Positions 26,231-35,252 of a stretch of 53,596 nt of DNA are shown piece by piece. Position 1 is the first letter of the stretch; each line of letters begins with the position of its first letter. The translations under genes and the position numbers were made by a program. Under the pieces are notes generated by a model. That model did no database searches and was not told where the DNA came from. It worked only from the letters and a program-made list of their open reading frames with translations. The stretch is from Streptacidiphilus anmyonensis (GTDB lineage: Bacteria > Actinomycetota > Actinomycetes > Streptomycetales > Streptomycetaceae), in the NCBI RefSeq assembly GCF_000787855.1, contig NZ_BBPQ01000037.1:1-53596 (forward strand), in the 5' to 3' direction.

Positions 26231-26250
26231 CGTACAGGCCGACTCGTCCG
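26231..26250 (+). repeat. right copy of 20-bp direct repeat (putative att site)
   Basis: Identical to the rnpB 3' end at 21393-21412, same orientation. No RNase P RNA structure surrounds it, so it is an isolated fragment, as expected at the far end of an element that integrated into rnpB. Confidence 0.8.
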
Positions 26251-26280
26251 GCTGAACCTGGCCGCCGGCGCCCGGGGACG

Positions 26281-26928
26281 TCACGCTCCCTCGCGTGCGC
26301 GCTTGCGGGCGCGCCACCAGGCGCGGAGGACGAGGCACACGATGGCCAGCAGCACGGCGGCGAGCAGGAAGAACTGGTAGCGGAGCGCCTGGCGGTAGAG
26401 CGGGCCGATGTTCGTGCCGGCGGTGTAGCCGAGCGTCGTCCAGGCCGCGACCCACGCTGCGGCGCCGACGGCGTTCCACAGCGTGAAACGGCGGTGCGGC
26501 ATCTCGTTCGAGCCGGCCAGCAGGCCGTTGGTCTGGCGCAGGACGTCGACGAACCTGGCGAACACGACGACCCTGGCTCCACGGCGCTGGTAGAAAGCCT
26601 CGGCCTTGGCGTAGCGCTCCGGGGTGAGCCGCACGTAGCGTCCGAAGCGGGTGATCAGCCGCGTTCCCTCGCGGCGGCCGAGCACGTACGCGATCTCGGC
26701 CCCGGCGAGCGCGGCGATCCACCCGACGACGGCAACCGCGAGGACGTTCATGCGTCCGGTTCCGGCGTAGACCGCCGCGACGATCAGCAGTGTCTGCCCC
26801 GGAACCGGGATCAGCATGTTGTCGAGTGCGACGAGCAGCGCGAGTGAGGCATAGCCGTAGTGGTCCAACAGCGGCTGAAGCGAGGCCAGTGGACCCGGCA
26901 GTCCGCTGCTGTCAGTCATGCCGCTCAC
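26281..26928 (-). CDS. DedA family membrane protein
   Basis: A 215-residue multi-pass membrane protein. The DedA/SNARE-associated region is visible: ALDNMLIPVPGQTLLIVAAVYAG, then AGAEIAYVLGRREG, then VVVFARFVDVLRQTNGLLAGSNEMPHRRF. The conserved acidic residue and the RF(V) pair are kept, although the usual R-x(3)-R..P motif is partly changed. DedA proteins are linked to lipid scrambling and membrane homeostasis. The stop is only 30 bases from the right island repeat, marking resumption of core chromosome. GTG 26928 or ATG 26919 may be the start. Confidence 0.88.
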   Translation of the reverse strand: MSGMTDSSGLPGPLASLQPLLDHYGYASLALLVALDNMLIPVPGQTLLIVAAVYAGTGRMNVLAVAVVGWIAALAGAEIAYVLGRREGTRLITRFGRYVRLTPERYAKAEAFYQRRGARVVVFARFVDVLRQTNGLLAGSNEMPHRRFTLWNAVGAAAWVAAWTTLGYTAGTNIGPLYRQALRYQFFLLAAVLLAIVCLVLRAWWRARKRAREGA

Positions 26929-27076
26929 GTCCCGTCCCGGTGGTCCCCGTCATGGGCTGTTGTGCGCTCAGACTCGCTCGGTTGCTCCCTCACGTCCCAG
27001 GGTGCGCGCCCGACGGGTAAGGAGGCGAGCCCCGTAGGCCGCGCGGACGCCTCTGTCTCCCGTTGTCTCCCGTGGT

Positions 27077-28066
27077 TCAGCCGAGGTGGGGTTGGACTCC
27101 GATCCGCCGGGTCTCCTCCGTCACCTCGCCCAGCTCCGACTTCGGGACCCGGGCTCGCCACGCGTGGCGGCCTACGGGGGTGAGGCCGAGGTGAGCGGCC
27201 TGTTCCGCGTTGCCGGTGGTGAGGGCGAGGGTGGCGGTGCAGGCGGCGGTGGCGGTGGCGGAGTCAGCGGGGCTGTCCGCGTCGAGGGCGAGGATCTCGA
27301 AGGGGGCGTCGCGCCAGGTGGTCAGCAGGCGGCGGTAGAGGACGTCGTCGCACTGGCCGTCGGCGACACGGCGGGCCATGACCGTGCCGTCGTCCGCGGT
27401 GCGGTAGGCGGTGAGTTCGCCGGCGTCGGGCCCGAAGTCGGCGGGGTACGCGGCGCCCTGGTAGACCGCGGTCAGGCCGCGGTCCACGCTGCCGGCGGGT
27501 GCCGGGGAGGCGCCGCCGGGGGTCAGGCCCCGCTGCTCGGCGGCGGGAAAGGAGCGCCAGCCCGCGTGGCGGCCCGCGTAGGCGGCGAGCCCGACCTCGT
27601 AGCCCTCGCCGCCGTCCTCGGCGAGATGCCAGATCTCGGCGCCGACCGGCGCGTCGGCGAGTTCCATCCAGTACTCGGGGACGGCCGCCGGGGCGTACCT
27701 GGTGTAGCCCGTGCCGAGGAACGGCTCGGGCAGGACCAGGGTGGAGCCCAGCCGGGCCGCGCCCTCGGTCGTCCGGCCGCCGAAGGAGGCCCGGAAGAGG
27801 CCGGGCCAGCCGGCCAGGAAGCGGATCACGAACAGCCCGTCGCCCGTCGGGAAGTCCTCACCGGCCTCGGCCAGGCCGTGGACCGCGCGTGCCTGCGCCC
27901 CGGAGTCGACCCGCGCCACGTCCACCATGCGCGAGCAGAGCCCCCACATCCGGGTGGGCTCGAACAGGCCCGGCACGACCTCGTTGCCGACGTAGCGCTG
28001 CGCGAGGGCGCGGGTGATGGGCAGCTGGATGATCGTCCGCGGCGACAGGCCCGGGGTGGTGGTCAT
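27077..28066 (-). CDS. apparent toxin-like/immunity-like domain fusion protein
   Basis: A 329-residue protein not of a family I know. Residues about 30-172 align by eye with the C-terminal toxin region encoded at 28487-29572: PEPFLGTGYT here against EDPFTGTGYT, then VPEYW/IPEW, AEIWHLAEDGGE/AEMWRITPDGGE. Residues about 196-322 align with the small protein at 28063-28494: AVYQGAAY/AIYQGSVY, and VPKSELGEVTEET/FPLDEVTDLTEHR near the end. So one chain seems to carry both partners' domains. ATG 28066 overlaps the previous stop by four bases. It is last in the operon. Confidence 0.7.
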   Translation of the reverse strand: MTTTPGLSPRTIIQLPITRALAQRYVGNEVVPGLFEPTRMWGLCSRMVDVARVDSGAQARAVHGLAEAGEDFPTGDGLFVIRFLAGWPGLFRASFGGRTTEGAARLGSTLVLPEPFLGTGYTRYAPAAVPEYWMELADAPVGAEIWHLAEDGGEGYEVGLAAYAGRHAGWRSFPAAEQRGLTPGGASPAPAGSVDRGLTAVYQGAAYPADFGPDAGELTAYRTADDGTVMARRVADGQCDDVLYRRLLTTWRDAPFEILALDADSPADSATATAACTATLALTTGNAEQAAHLGLTPVGRHAWRARVPKSELGEVTEETRRIGVQPHLG

Positions 28067-28494
28067 CGCTGGTGGTCTTCCTTCCACTGCGCCAGCAGGT
28101 CCGTCCGGTGCTCGGTGAGGTCGGTGACCTCGTCGAGGGGGAAGGTGCCGAGGTACGCGCTGGCTTCGATGCGGCGCAGGTGGTCCGCGATCAGCCACAG
28201 TTCCTTGCCGGCGTACCAGCCGGTGATCTGCCCCTCTCCCGAGCCGACGGCGTCGAAAGGCTGGCCCCGCCACAGGAAGGTCCATCGGGTCCGGTACCAG
28301 GCTTCGAGCTGGTCGGGCGTGGCGTAGAAGACCCTGGCAGGGGCGTTCGGGTCCGGCCGGAGGCCCGCCGGGACGGGGTCGTCCGGCTCAAGGGTGAGCG
28401 AGACCTCCAAGGAGCCGCCGTCGCCGAAGACGCCGTAGACACTCCCCTGGTAGATCGCGAAGTCCCCGGCCCGGTAGCGATTTGTCTCAGCCAT
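28063..28494 (-). CDS. probable immunity protein of the toxin operon
   Basis: A 143-residue acidic soluble protein (RYRAGDFAIYQGSVYGVFGDGGSL ... LGTFPLDEVTDLTEHRTDLL). It directly follows the toxin gene, overlapping its stop by 8 bases, the usual place for an immunity gene. Family not recognised, and immunity is inferred from position. Support comes from the next protein, which carries a related domain. The TTG at 28497 is a possible earlier start. Confidence 0.65.
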   Translation of the reverse strand: MAETNRYRAGDFAIYQGSVYGVFGDGGSLEVSLTLEPDDPVPAGLRPDPNAPARVFYATPDQLEAWYRTRWTFLWRGQPFDAVGSGEGQITGWYAGKELWLIADHLRRIEASAYLGTFPLDEVTDLTEHRTDLLAQWKEDHQR

Positions 28495-29572
28495 CAACCC
28501 TGGTCCAGACGTTCTTGTAGTAGTACCCCACCATGACCTCCCCGCCGTCCGGCGTGATCCTCCACATCTCGGCGCGCCCGGCGAACCGCGTTCCCCTCGG
28601 GGCCAGCCATTCGGGGATGCCGCCCCCGGTGTACCCGGTCCCGGTGAAGGGATCCTCCATCACCGACCCGGTGGCCTGGTGCCCGGAGGCGATCGTGGCG
28701 ACCGAGTCCGCCCGCGCCTGCGCCGAGGGGTCGGCCTTGGCGTCGCCGACCGAGCCGTAGCTGGGGACGGCGCGGTCGCCCAGGCCCTTGGGGGCCGGGA
28801 ACCGCAGTTGGTAGGCCTCGGCGGCGTTCTCCGGGACCGGCGTCCAGCCCTGGCCCTTGTCGTCCAGGGCGAGGCCGTCGCGAAGTCGGGCCGGCGTGGT
28901 CAGGTCGGCGGTGTCGGTGCCGCGGGCGACGGAGTTCCCGAAGGACGTCGGATCGAACGTGTCGGGACCGAACAGGTCGCGGTCGTTGTCCAGGAAGCCG
29001 TCGGCCACCTTCTTGCCGACGACCTTGGTGACGATCTGCCCGTCCCCGATGCGGATCTGGTTGCGGACCTCGCCCACCTGACGGATCTGTTCCGGTGTCA
29101 GGTCGTCCGTGGGGCTCAGGCGCAGTCGGTCGTACTCCTCGCGGCTGAGACCGGTGCCCTCCAGCGCCTTGTCGATCTCGTCGTCGAAGTTCGGCGAGTC
29201 GCGCAGGGCGTCGCTGCCGAACCGGGGTCGGGCGAGGTCGGCGGCGGCGATGCCGTCGTCCTGGACGAGGGCCTGGGAGATCCGGGTGCCGTGGACCGGG
29301 GACTCCGGAGCCTCGCGGGCGCGGGACGGAGCGTCCGCCGCGGCCCTCGGGGACGGCAGTGGCGCGTCCCGGGGCGTCGTCGCGGGCATCGTGGAGCGGA
29401 AGTGCTCCGCGGTCCTGGCCTCGTTCTCCGCGTGGTCGGCGAGGTTCTTCGAAGCCTTCTCGACGGCGGAGTCGACGACGTGCGCGTTCCGCTCGGCGAT
29501 CTTCGGCAGCGCCTCCTGGGCGTCCCGCCTGAGCGCGGCGAAGACGGCCTTCTCCTCCCCGCCGCCGGCCAT
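28487..29572 (-). CDS. polymorphic toxin candidate with unassigned C-terminal domain
   Basis: 361 residues. The first 60 are helical and charged. A Pro/Ala-rich linker runs about 60-95. Residues about 100-170 are helical (LSREEYDRLRLSPTDDLTPEQIRQ). The last about 180 form the probable toxin domain: FDPTSFGNSVARGTDTADLTTPARLRDGLALDD, AYQLRFPAPKG, EDPFTGTGYTGGG, AEMWRITPDGGEVMVGYYYKN. This is not the TNT NAD-glycohydrolase signature. An ADP-ribosyltransferase-like fold is possible but unproven. It overlaps the WXG gene by one base, so the two are probably co-secreted parts. Confidence 0.7.
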   Translation of the reverse strand: MAGGGEEKAVFAALRRDAQEALPKIAERNAHVVDSAVEKASKNLADHAENEARTAEHFRSTMPATTPRDAPLPSPRAAADAPSRAREAPESPVHGTRISQALVQDDGIAAADLARPRFGSDALRDSPNFDDEIDKALEGTGLSREEYDRLRLSPTDDLTPEQIRQVGEVRNQIRIGDGQIVTKVVGKKVADGFLDNDRDLFGPDTFDPTSFGNSVARGTDTADLTTPARLRDGLALDDKGQGWTPVPENAAEAYQLRFPAPKGLGDRAVPSYGSVGDAKADPSAQARADSVATIASGHQATGSVMEDPFTGTGYTGGGIPEWLAPRGTRFAGRAEMWRITPDGGEVMVGYYYKNVWTRVDG

Positions 29573-30279
29573 CAGAAGGCGAGCCCTTCGAGGCCGGCGT
29601 GCAGGCTCTGCGCGTGGCCGCGGAAGGTCTCCGCATGGCCGCGCAGGACGTCGAGGTGGGCGCTCGCGGCCTCGTGGTCGAGCGAGAAACCGTCAACGGC
29701 GCCGCCACCCGCGGACGTCTGCGACCAGTCGAGGCCGGACACGGCCGCCTCGATCCTGGCGAACAGGGGCTTGGCCGCGGCCTCGATGATCTCGCCGGTG
29801 ACGTACTGGATGATCTGCTGCTTGAGGGTCTCCAGCAGCTTCCTGCCCGCCTCGACGATCACCGGCACCGCCGCCTCGGCCAGCCCCGCGGTCGCCACCG
29901 CCGCCGCCTGGTCGGCGACGAACGCGGCGGCCATGGCCGCCAACTCCGCGAGGGCCTCCAGCTTCTGCGCGACGATCACCTCCGCGCCGAGGTCCAGCGC
30001 GTCGGCGAGGACGTGACAGCCCTCGACCAGCTCCTGGACGTGCCGTTCGGAGAGCTGCGCCCATCCCGACTGCATCCGCTGGGTGGCCGCGCCCTGGTAG
30101 GCCTGGGCGACGTGGGCGAGGGTCGCGGTCGCGTCCTGGTGCGTCTGCTGCACCGCCCGCCCGAACTCACGGACCGTCGCCGCGAACTGACGGACGTCGT
30201 CCTCGTTCAGGTACGGCCAGGGGACGCCGATCACGTTGAGGAAGGTCACGACGGGACCCGGCAGGTCGTCCACCGCCAA
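29572..30279 (-). CDS. WXG100-like / CpnT N-terminal-like protein
   Basis: A 235-residue helical protein. WPYLNEDDVRQFAATVREFGRAVQQTHQDATATLAHVAQAYQGAATQRMQSGWAQL, then repeated Ala-rich helices, matches the N-terminal domain of CpnT-type proteins and other WXG100 relatives secreted by type VII systems. It heads the toxin operon and overlaps the toxin gene by one base. TTG 30279 has GGGGG six bases upstream; GTG 30273 is the alternative. No ESX secretion gene is in the window. Confidence 0.8.
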   Translation of the reverse strand: MAVDDLPGPVVTFLNVIGVPWPYLNEDDVRQFAATVREFGRAVQQTHQDATATLAHVAQAYQGAATQRMQSGWAQLSERHVQELVEGCHVLADALDLGAEVIVAQKLEALAELAAMAAAFVADQAAAVATAGLAEAAVPVIVEAGRKLLETLKQQIIQYVTGEIIEAAAKPLFARIEAAVSGLDWSQTSAGGGAVDGFSLDHEAASAHLDVLRGHAETFRGHAQSLHAGLEGLAF

Positions 30280-30383
30280 GGCAATCCCCCATGCTGATCA
30301 CGGAACGTGGCGACACGCATCCTATCGAGGGAGGCCACGGACGGCGGACCACGGAGCGCGGCCGGCGGAGCGCGGACGGCGGA

Positions 30384-30430
30384 ATCCCGGGTGGGGCGCG
30401 GCCGGTGTCCGGCCACGCCCCACCCGGGAT
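30384..30430. terminator. long hairpin terminator
   Basis: A 15-bp stem (30384-30398 with 30416-30430), one mismatch, then a 6-bp stem and a 3-base loop. It lies 27 bases past the stop of the 30457 gene and between that gene and the toxin operon, so it should separate them. Confidence 0.85.
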
Positions 30431-30456
30431 CTTCGATCAGCGCCCGCCGGTCCGGC

Positions 30457-30954
30457 TCACGCCGCGCGGTGCGGGTCGGCGTAGGGGTTGCGGGTCGGGT
30501 CGTCGAGGGTGGGGAGGCGGCCCTCCTTGCGGGCGCGGCGGGCGTCGTCGAGCCACTCGCGGGTGAAGATCGCGGTGACGGCGGCGACGCCGGCCCGCAG
30601 GACGCGGATCTCGCTGTTGTCCGCGGCGCCGACGAGGCGGACCCGGCGGGTGGCGGGGAGCGTGGTGCCCTTCTCGGCGTCCTTGACCTTGCCGCGTCCG
30701 GTCCACTGCACGTCCCAGTGGTCGACCTCGGTCTCCTCGGGCAGCAGCAGCTTGACCGAGGCGCGGCGCAGGTCGACGTGGATCTCGAGGTCCGCGGGCA
30801 GCTCGGGCGAGCGGAGGTCGAGGACCACGGCGCCGCCGCGGGCGCGGATCTCGAAGGAGTCGGCGGTGGTCCAGTGGCCCAGCCGCTTGACGACCGTGTG
30901 GTCGACGTTGAAGCGCTCGACGTGCTTGGTCGGGGTGATCGTGTACTCGGCCAT
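30457..30954 (-). CDS. hypothetical protein, LiaF-C-terminal-like
   Basis: A 165-residue soluble protein. The middle (PADLEIHVDLRRASVKLLLPEETEVDHWDVQWTGRGKVKDAEKG) resembles the beta-rich domain of LiaF-like/DUF2154 proteins. The C-terminus is basic. ATG 30954 has GGAAGGG nine bases upstream. A TTGACA-type promoter with two ACTAGT dyads lies about 100 bases upstream (31044-31064). Function unknown; the regulated promoter suggests an inducible role. Confidence 0.65.
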   Translation of the reverse strand: MAEYTITPTKHVERFNVDHTVVKRLGHWTTADSFEIRARGGAVVLDLRSPELPADLEIHVDLRRASVKLLLPEETEVDHWDVQWTGRGKVKDAEKGTTLPATRRVRLVGAADNSEIRVLRAGVAAVTAIFTREWLDDARRARKEGRLPTLDDPTRNPYADPHRAA

Positions 30955-31043
30955 TTCGGTGGACCCTTCCGTGCGTGCGAGGACTGTGTGGTCTTTCGGT
31001 GCTTCCGTGCCGTTCCTTTCGATGGCTCTATAGTTGCAGTGAG

Positions 31044-31064
31044 ACTAGTCCTTTGTCAACTAGT
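31044..31064 (-). promoter_or_regulatory. TTGACA promoter overlapped by paired ACTAGT dyads
   Basis: Two palindromic ACTAGT hexamers (31044-31049 and 31059-31064) lie 15 bases apart centre to centre, about 1.5 helical turns. A consensus TTGACA (minus strand, 31054-31059) lies between and overlaps the right one. The -10 is poorly defined (AACTAT or TATAGA region, 31028-31036). The layout fits repressor binding on the promoter of the 30954 gene. Confidence 0.5.
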
Positions 31065-31074
31065 GTCGGTGGGT

Positions 31075-31662
31075 CTATTCCGTCGACCGCCCCTGGGCGC
31101 GGAACCCCGGGTAGCCGAGGATGCGCAGGCGCTCGGCCGGGTCGAGCGGGTACGGGACCTCCAGGCCGGTCGGGACGAACCCCAGGCGGTGGTAGAAGGA
31201 CTGGGCGCGGGCGTTGGCCTCGTGGACGCCCAGCGTCAGGTGACCGACGTCGATACGGGCGCGGGCGAACCCGACGGCAGCCGTCACCAGGTCGGCCGCC
31301 GGACCGGAGCGACCCCGGTGGGCGGGGGTGACGTAGACGCTGTAGACGTGCGCGTGGTCGGGGACGTCCGGAACGGGGGCGGCCCCGGCCATGCCGAGCC
31401 ACGAGCCGTCCCGGCCGACCGCGACGAACAGGGCCGTCGACGCGCCGGTCGCGGCCGCGGCGGCCTGGGCCTGCCAGGCGCCGTCCGGCAAGGCCTCGTC
31501 GGCGGCGCGGCTGGTGCTGAACGCCGTCGGCGTGTCCGTGAGCGCCTCCAGCCGCAGGGCGCGCAGCTCGCGCCACTCGCCCGCTTCGATGCGGCGGACC
31601 CGGTAGTCCGGTCGATCGGCAGGTGGTTCGGCGGGTCGACGGGCAGGTGTCGGCTCGGTCAT
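31075..31662 (-). CDS. GNAT family N-acetyltransferase
   Basis: 195 residues. The acetyl-CoA binding region VYSVYVTPAHRGRSGPAADLV is the GNAT motif A (R-x-x-G-x-A/G). The late EANARAQSFYHRLGFVPTG is typical of small-molecule or peptide acetyltransferases. ATG 31662 was chosen because the longer frame is antisense to the next gene. Substrate unknown. It lies next to the ACTAGT promoter but is not clearly regulated by it. Confidence 0.85.
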   Translation of the reverse strand: MTEPTPARRPAEPPADRPDYRVRRIEAGEWRELRALRLEALTDTPTAFSTSRAADEALPDGAWQAQAAAAATGASTALFVAVGRDGSWLGMAGAAPVPDVPDHAHVYSVYVTPAHRGRSGPAADLVTAAVGFARARIDVGHLTLGVHEANARAQSFYHRLGFVPTGLEVPYPLDPAERLRILGYPGFRAQGRSTE

Positions 31663-31794
31663 GAGTCGATCTTCGCCCACGCGTCGCGGGCCCGGCCGGG
31701 CCGACCGGGCAGCGCCGGGACGGCCCGGGCCGGGAGCGTCGGGGCGGGCCGACCAGGCCGTGCCTTGCCGGGCCGACGGGGTAGCGTCGGACGC

Positions 31795-32655
31795 ATGACG
31801 TCCTCTCTCGCCCGCGCGCTGTGGCTGCGGACCGAACCCCTGCACGCCGTCGTCTACTTCGACCCCGAGTGCCGGGCCCTCGGCCGGGCGATGGGTCTCA
31901 AGGGCTTCTGGATGGGCTACTTCGCCATGCGGGTCGGCCCGCTGGGCGCGGTCGGCCCGGCGGTCGCCGGATCGGTGCTCGGGGCGTTCGCGCCGCGCAC
32001 CGTCGAACGGTCGCTGCCGGCGGCGTGGGAGGTGGTGACCCCGGAGCGGGCGCTGGACGAGCGGGCGCGGGGCGCAGCCGCCGCGCTGCGGCGTGCGGTT
32101 CCCGGGATCGACCTGCTGGCAGAGGAGTTGACGGCGCCGATGGCGCTCATGGTCGCGGACGCGCCCACCCTGGCCCGGCCGCTGTTCGCCGCCAACCAGC
32201 CGCTGGCCGAGCGGATCGCCGACCCGGTGCAGCGCCTGTGGCAACTGACCACCGGCCTCCGGGAGTTCCGCGGCGACGCGCACCTCGCCGCGCTCGCCGA
32301 CCGCGAGCTGGACGGCGTGGAGTCGCTGGTGCTCGCCGCCGCGACGGGCCGGGTGCCGGCGGAGACGATGCGCACGGACCGGGGCTGGACCGAGGACGAG
32401 TGGGCCGCGGCCGCCGAACGACTGCGCGGACGCGGGCTGGTGGACGGCGAAGCCCAGGCCACGGCCCGGGGAAGGGAGTTGCGGCAGGCCGTCGAGGACG
32501 CGACGGACCGGCTGGCCGCGCGCCTGATCCGTCCGGTCGGGGCGGAGGCGACGCAACGGCTGCTCGACCGGCTCGCCGAGCCGGTGGCCCTGCTGCGCGC
32601 CGCCGGGATCCCGCCGCAGGCGAACCCGATCGGCCTGCCGCCCAGGCAGGGCTGA
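31795..32655 (+). CDS. SCO6745 family protein
   Basis: A 286-residue helical protein matching the actinobacterial SCO6745-like family. It begins LARALWLRTEPLHAVVYFDPECRALGRAMGLKGFWMGYFAMRVGPLG. The second half has a winged-helix-like pattern (GWTEDEWAAAAERLRGRGLVDG). ATG 31795 lies 7 bases after TAGCGT (31782-31787) with no ribosome-binding site, so it is probably leaderless. Function unknown. Confidence 0.75.
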   Translation: MTSSLARALWLRTEPLHAVVYFDPECRALGRAMGLKGFWMGYFAMRVGPLGAVGPAVAGSVLGAFAPRTVERSLPAAWEVVTPERALDERARGAAAALRRAVPGIDLLAEELTAPMALMVADAPTLARPLFAANQPLAERIADPVQRLWQLTTGLREFRGDAHLAALADRELDGVESLVLAAATGRVPAETMRTDRGWTEDEWAAAAERLRGRGLVDGEAQATARGRELRQAVEDATDRLAARLIRPVGAEATQRLLDRLAEPVALLRAAGIPPQANPIGLPPRQG

Positions 32656-32765
32656 CCCGCACACCCCGAAGACGCCGGGCCTCGTTCGCTCTTGACTTCT
32701 CCACCTCCCGGGGCGAGATTCCAGTTCCCGCCGCCGCGTGACCGGGCCGAGCACACCTCCGTTGA

Positions 32766-34502
<1,737 letters not shown>

Positions 34503-34515
34503 TCCTGGATGCGCC

Positions 34516-35217
34516 TCAGCGACGTTCGGGGAGGCCGCTGAGCAGCGCCTTGAAGCGCTCCGAGAGCCGCCGCCGGGAGGCGCGGCGCTCGGCGCGCGCC
34601 CGCTTGGCGCCGCCCTCGCGGTAGAAGCGCCTGCCCCACGGCGAGCCCGGAAAGCCGAGCCGCAGCGCGCCCCACAGCGCGAGGAACGGGAACAGCACAC
34701 CGGCGACGCCCAGGAAGAACCGCCCCTTGAGGACGGAGATCACCGACAGGGCGCAGTTGATCAGGATGAAGATGACGAAGAACCAGGTCCCTTCCCCCGG
34801 CTGCCGCGAGAAGGGGTTGGAGACCAGTAGCCCCATCCCGCCGAGGGCGGCGACGCCGACGACGGTGTCGACGGACTTGCGGCCCTCGTCCGCCCAGTAG
34901 ACGTCGGACAGGTGCAGCCACAGCGCGTACTCGTCCAGGGTCAGCGCCGCGCCGACGCCGAAGGCCGCGGCCACGCAGTCGCGGAAGAGGCCGTGCGGCA
35001 CGGCGAGGAACACCACCACCCCGGAGATCAGCAGCAGGAAGATCCCCGGCACCAGATGGTGGACGTGGACCTCGCCGACCGCCACGTTCCCGAAGGGCCC
35101 GCGCCCGGACCGGATCAGGCGCACGATCAGGCGGGTGAGCGTGAAGGTGACCACGAAGGCCACCAGCATGAAGAGCAGGGCGGTGCGTCCGGTTCCGAAA
35201 TGCAGCGGCAGTTGCAT
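34516..35217 (-). CDS. multi-pass membrane protein with HVHH and DEYALW motifs
   Basis: 233 residues with about five membrane segments. VGEVHVHHLVPGIFLLL opens the second segment and TLDEYALWLHL the next. The His-rich and acidic motifs, both near membrane helix ends, look like a metal site. The last 40 residues are Arg-rich. Family not recognised beyond a conserved integral membrane protein. It converges with the cholesterol oxidase gene, leaving 13 bases. Confidence 0.7.
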   Translation of the reverse strand: MQLPLHFGTGRTALLFMLVAFVVTFTLTRLIVRLIRSGRGPFGNVAVGEVHVHHLVPGIFLLLISGVVVFLAVPHGLFRDCVAAAFGVGAALTLDEYALWLHLSDVYWADEGRKSVDTVVGVAALGGMGLLVSNPFSRQPGEGTWFFVIFILINCALSVISVLKGRFFLGVAGVLFPFLALWGALRLGFPGSPWGRRFYREGGAKRARAERRASRRRLSERFKALLSGLPERR

Positions 35218-35252
35218 CCCTCGATCGTGACCGGACGCCCCGGCCGGGTCCG

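Noticed and set aside
28487-29572. TNT NAD-glycohydrolase assignment
   Set aside because: The characteristic TNT residues and the closing QPGGG motif are absent.
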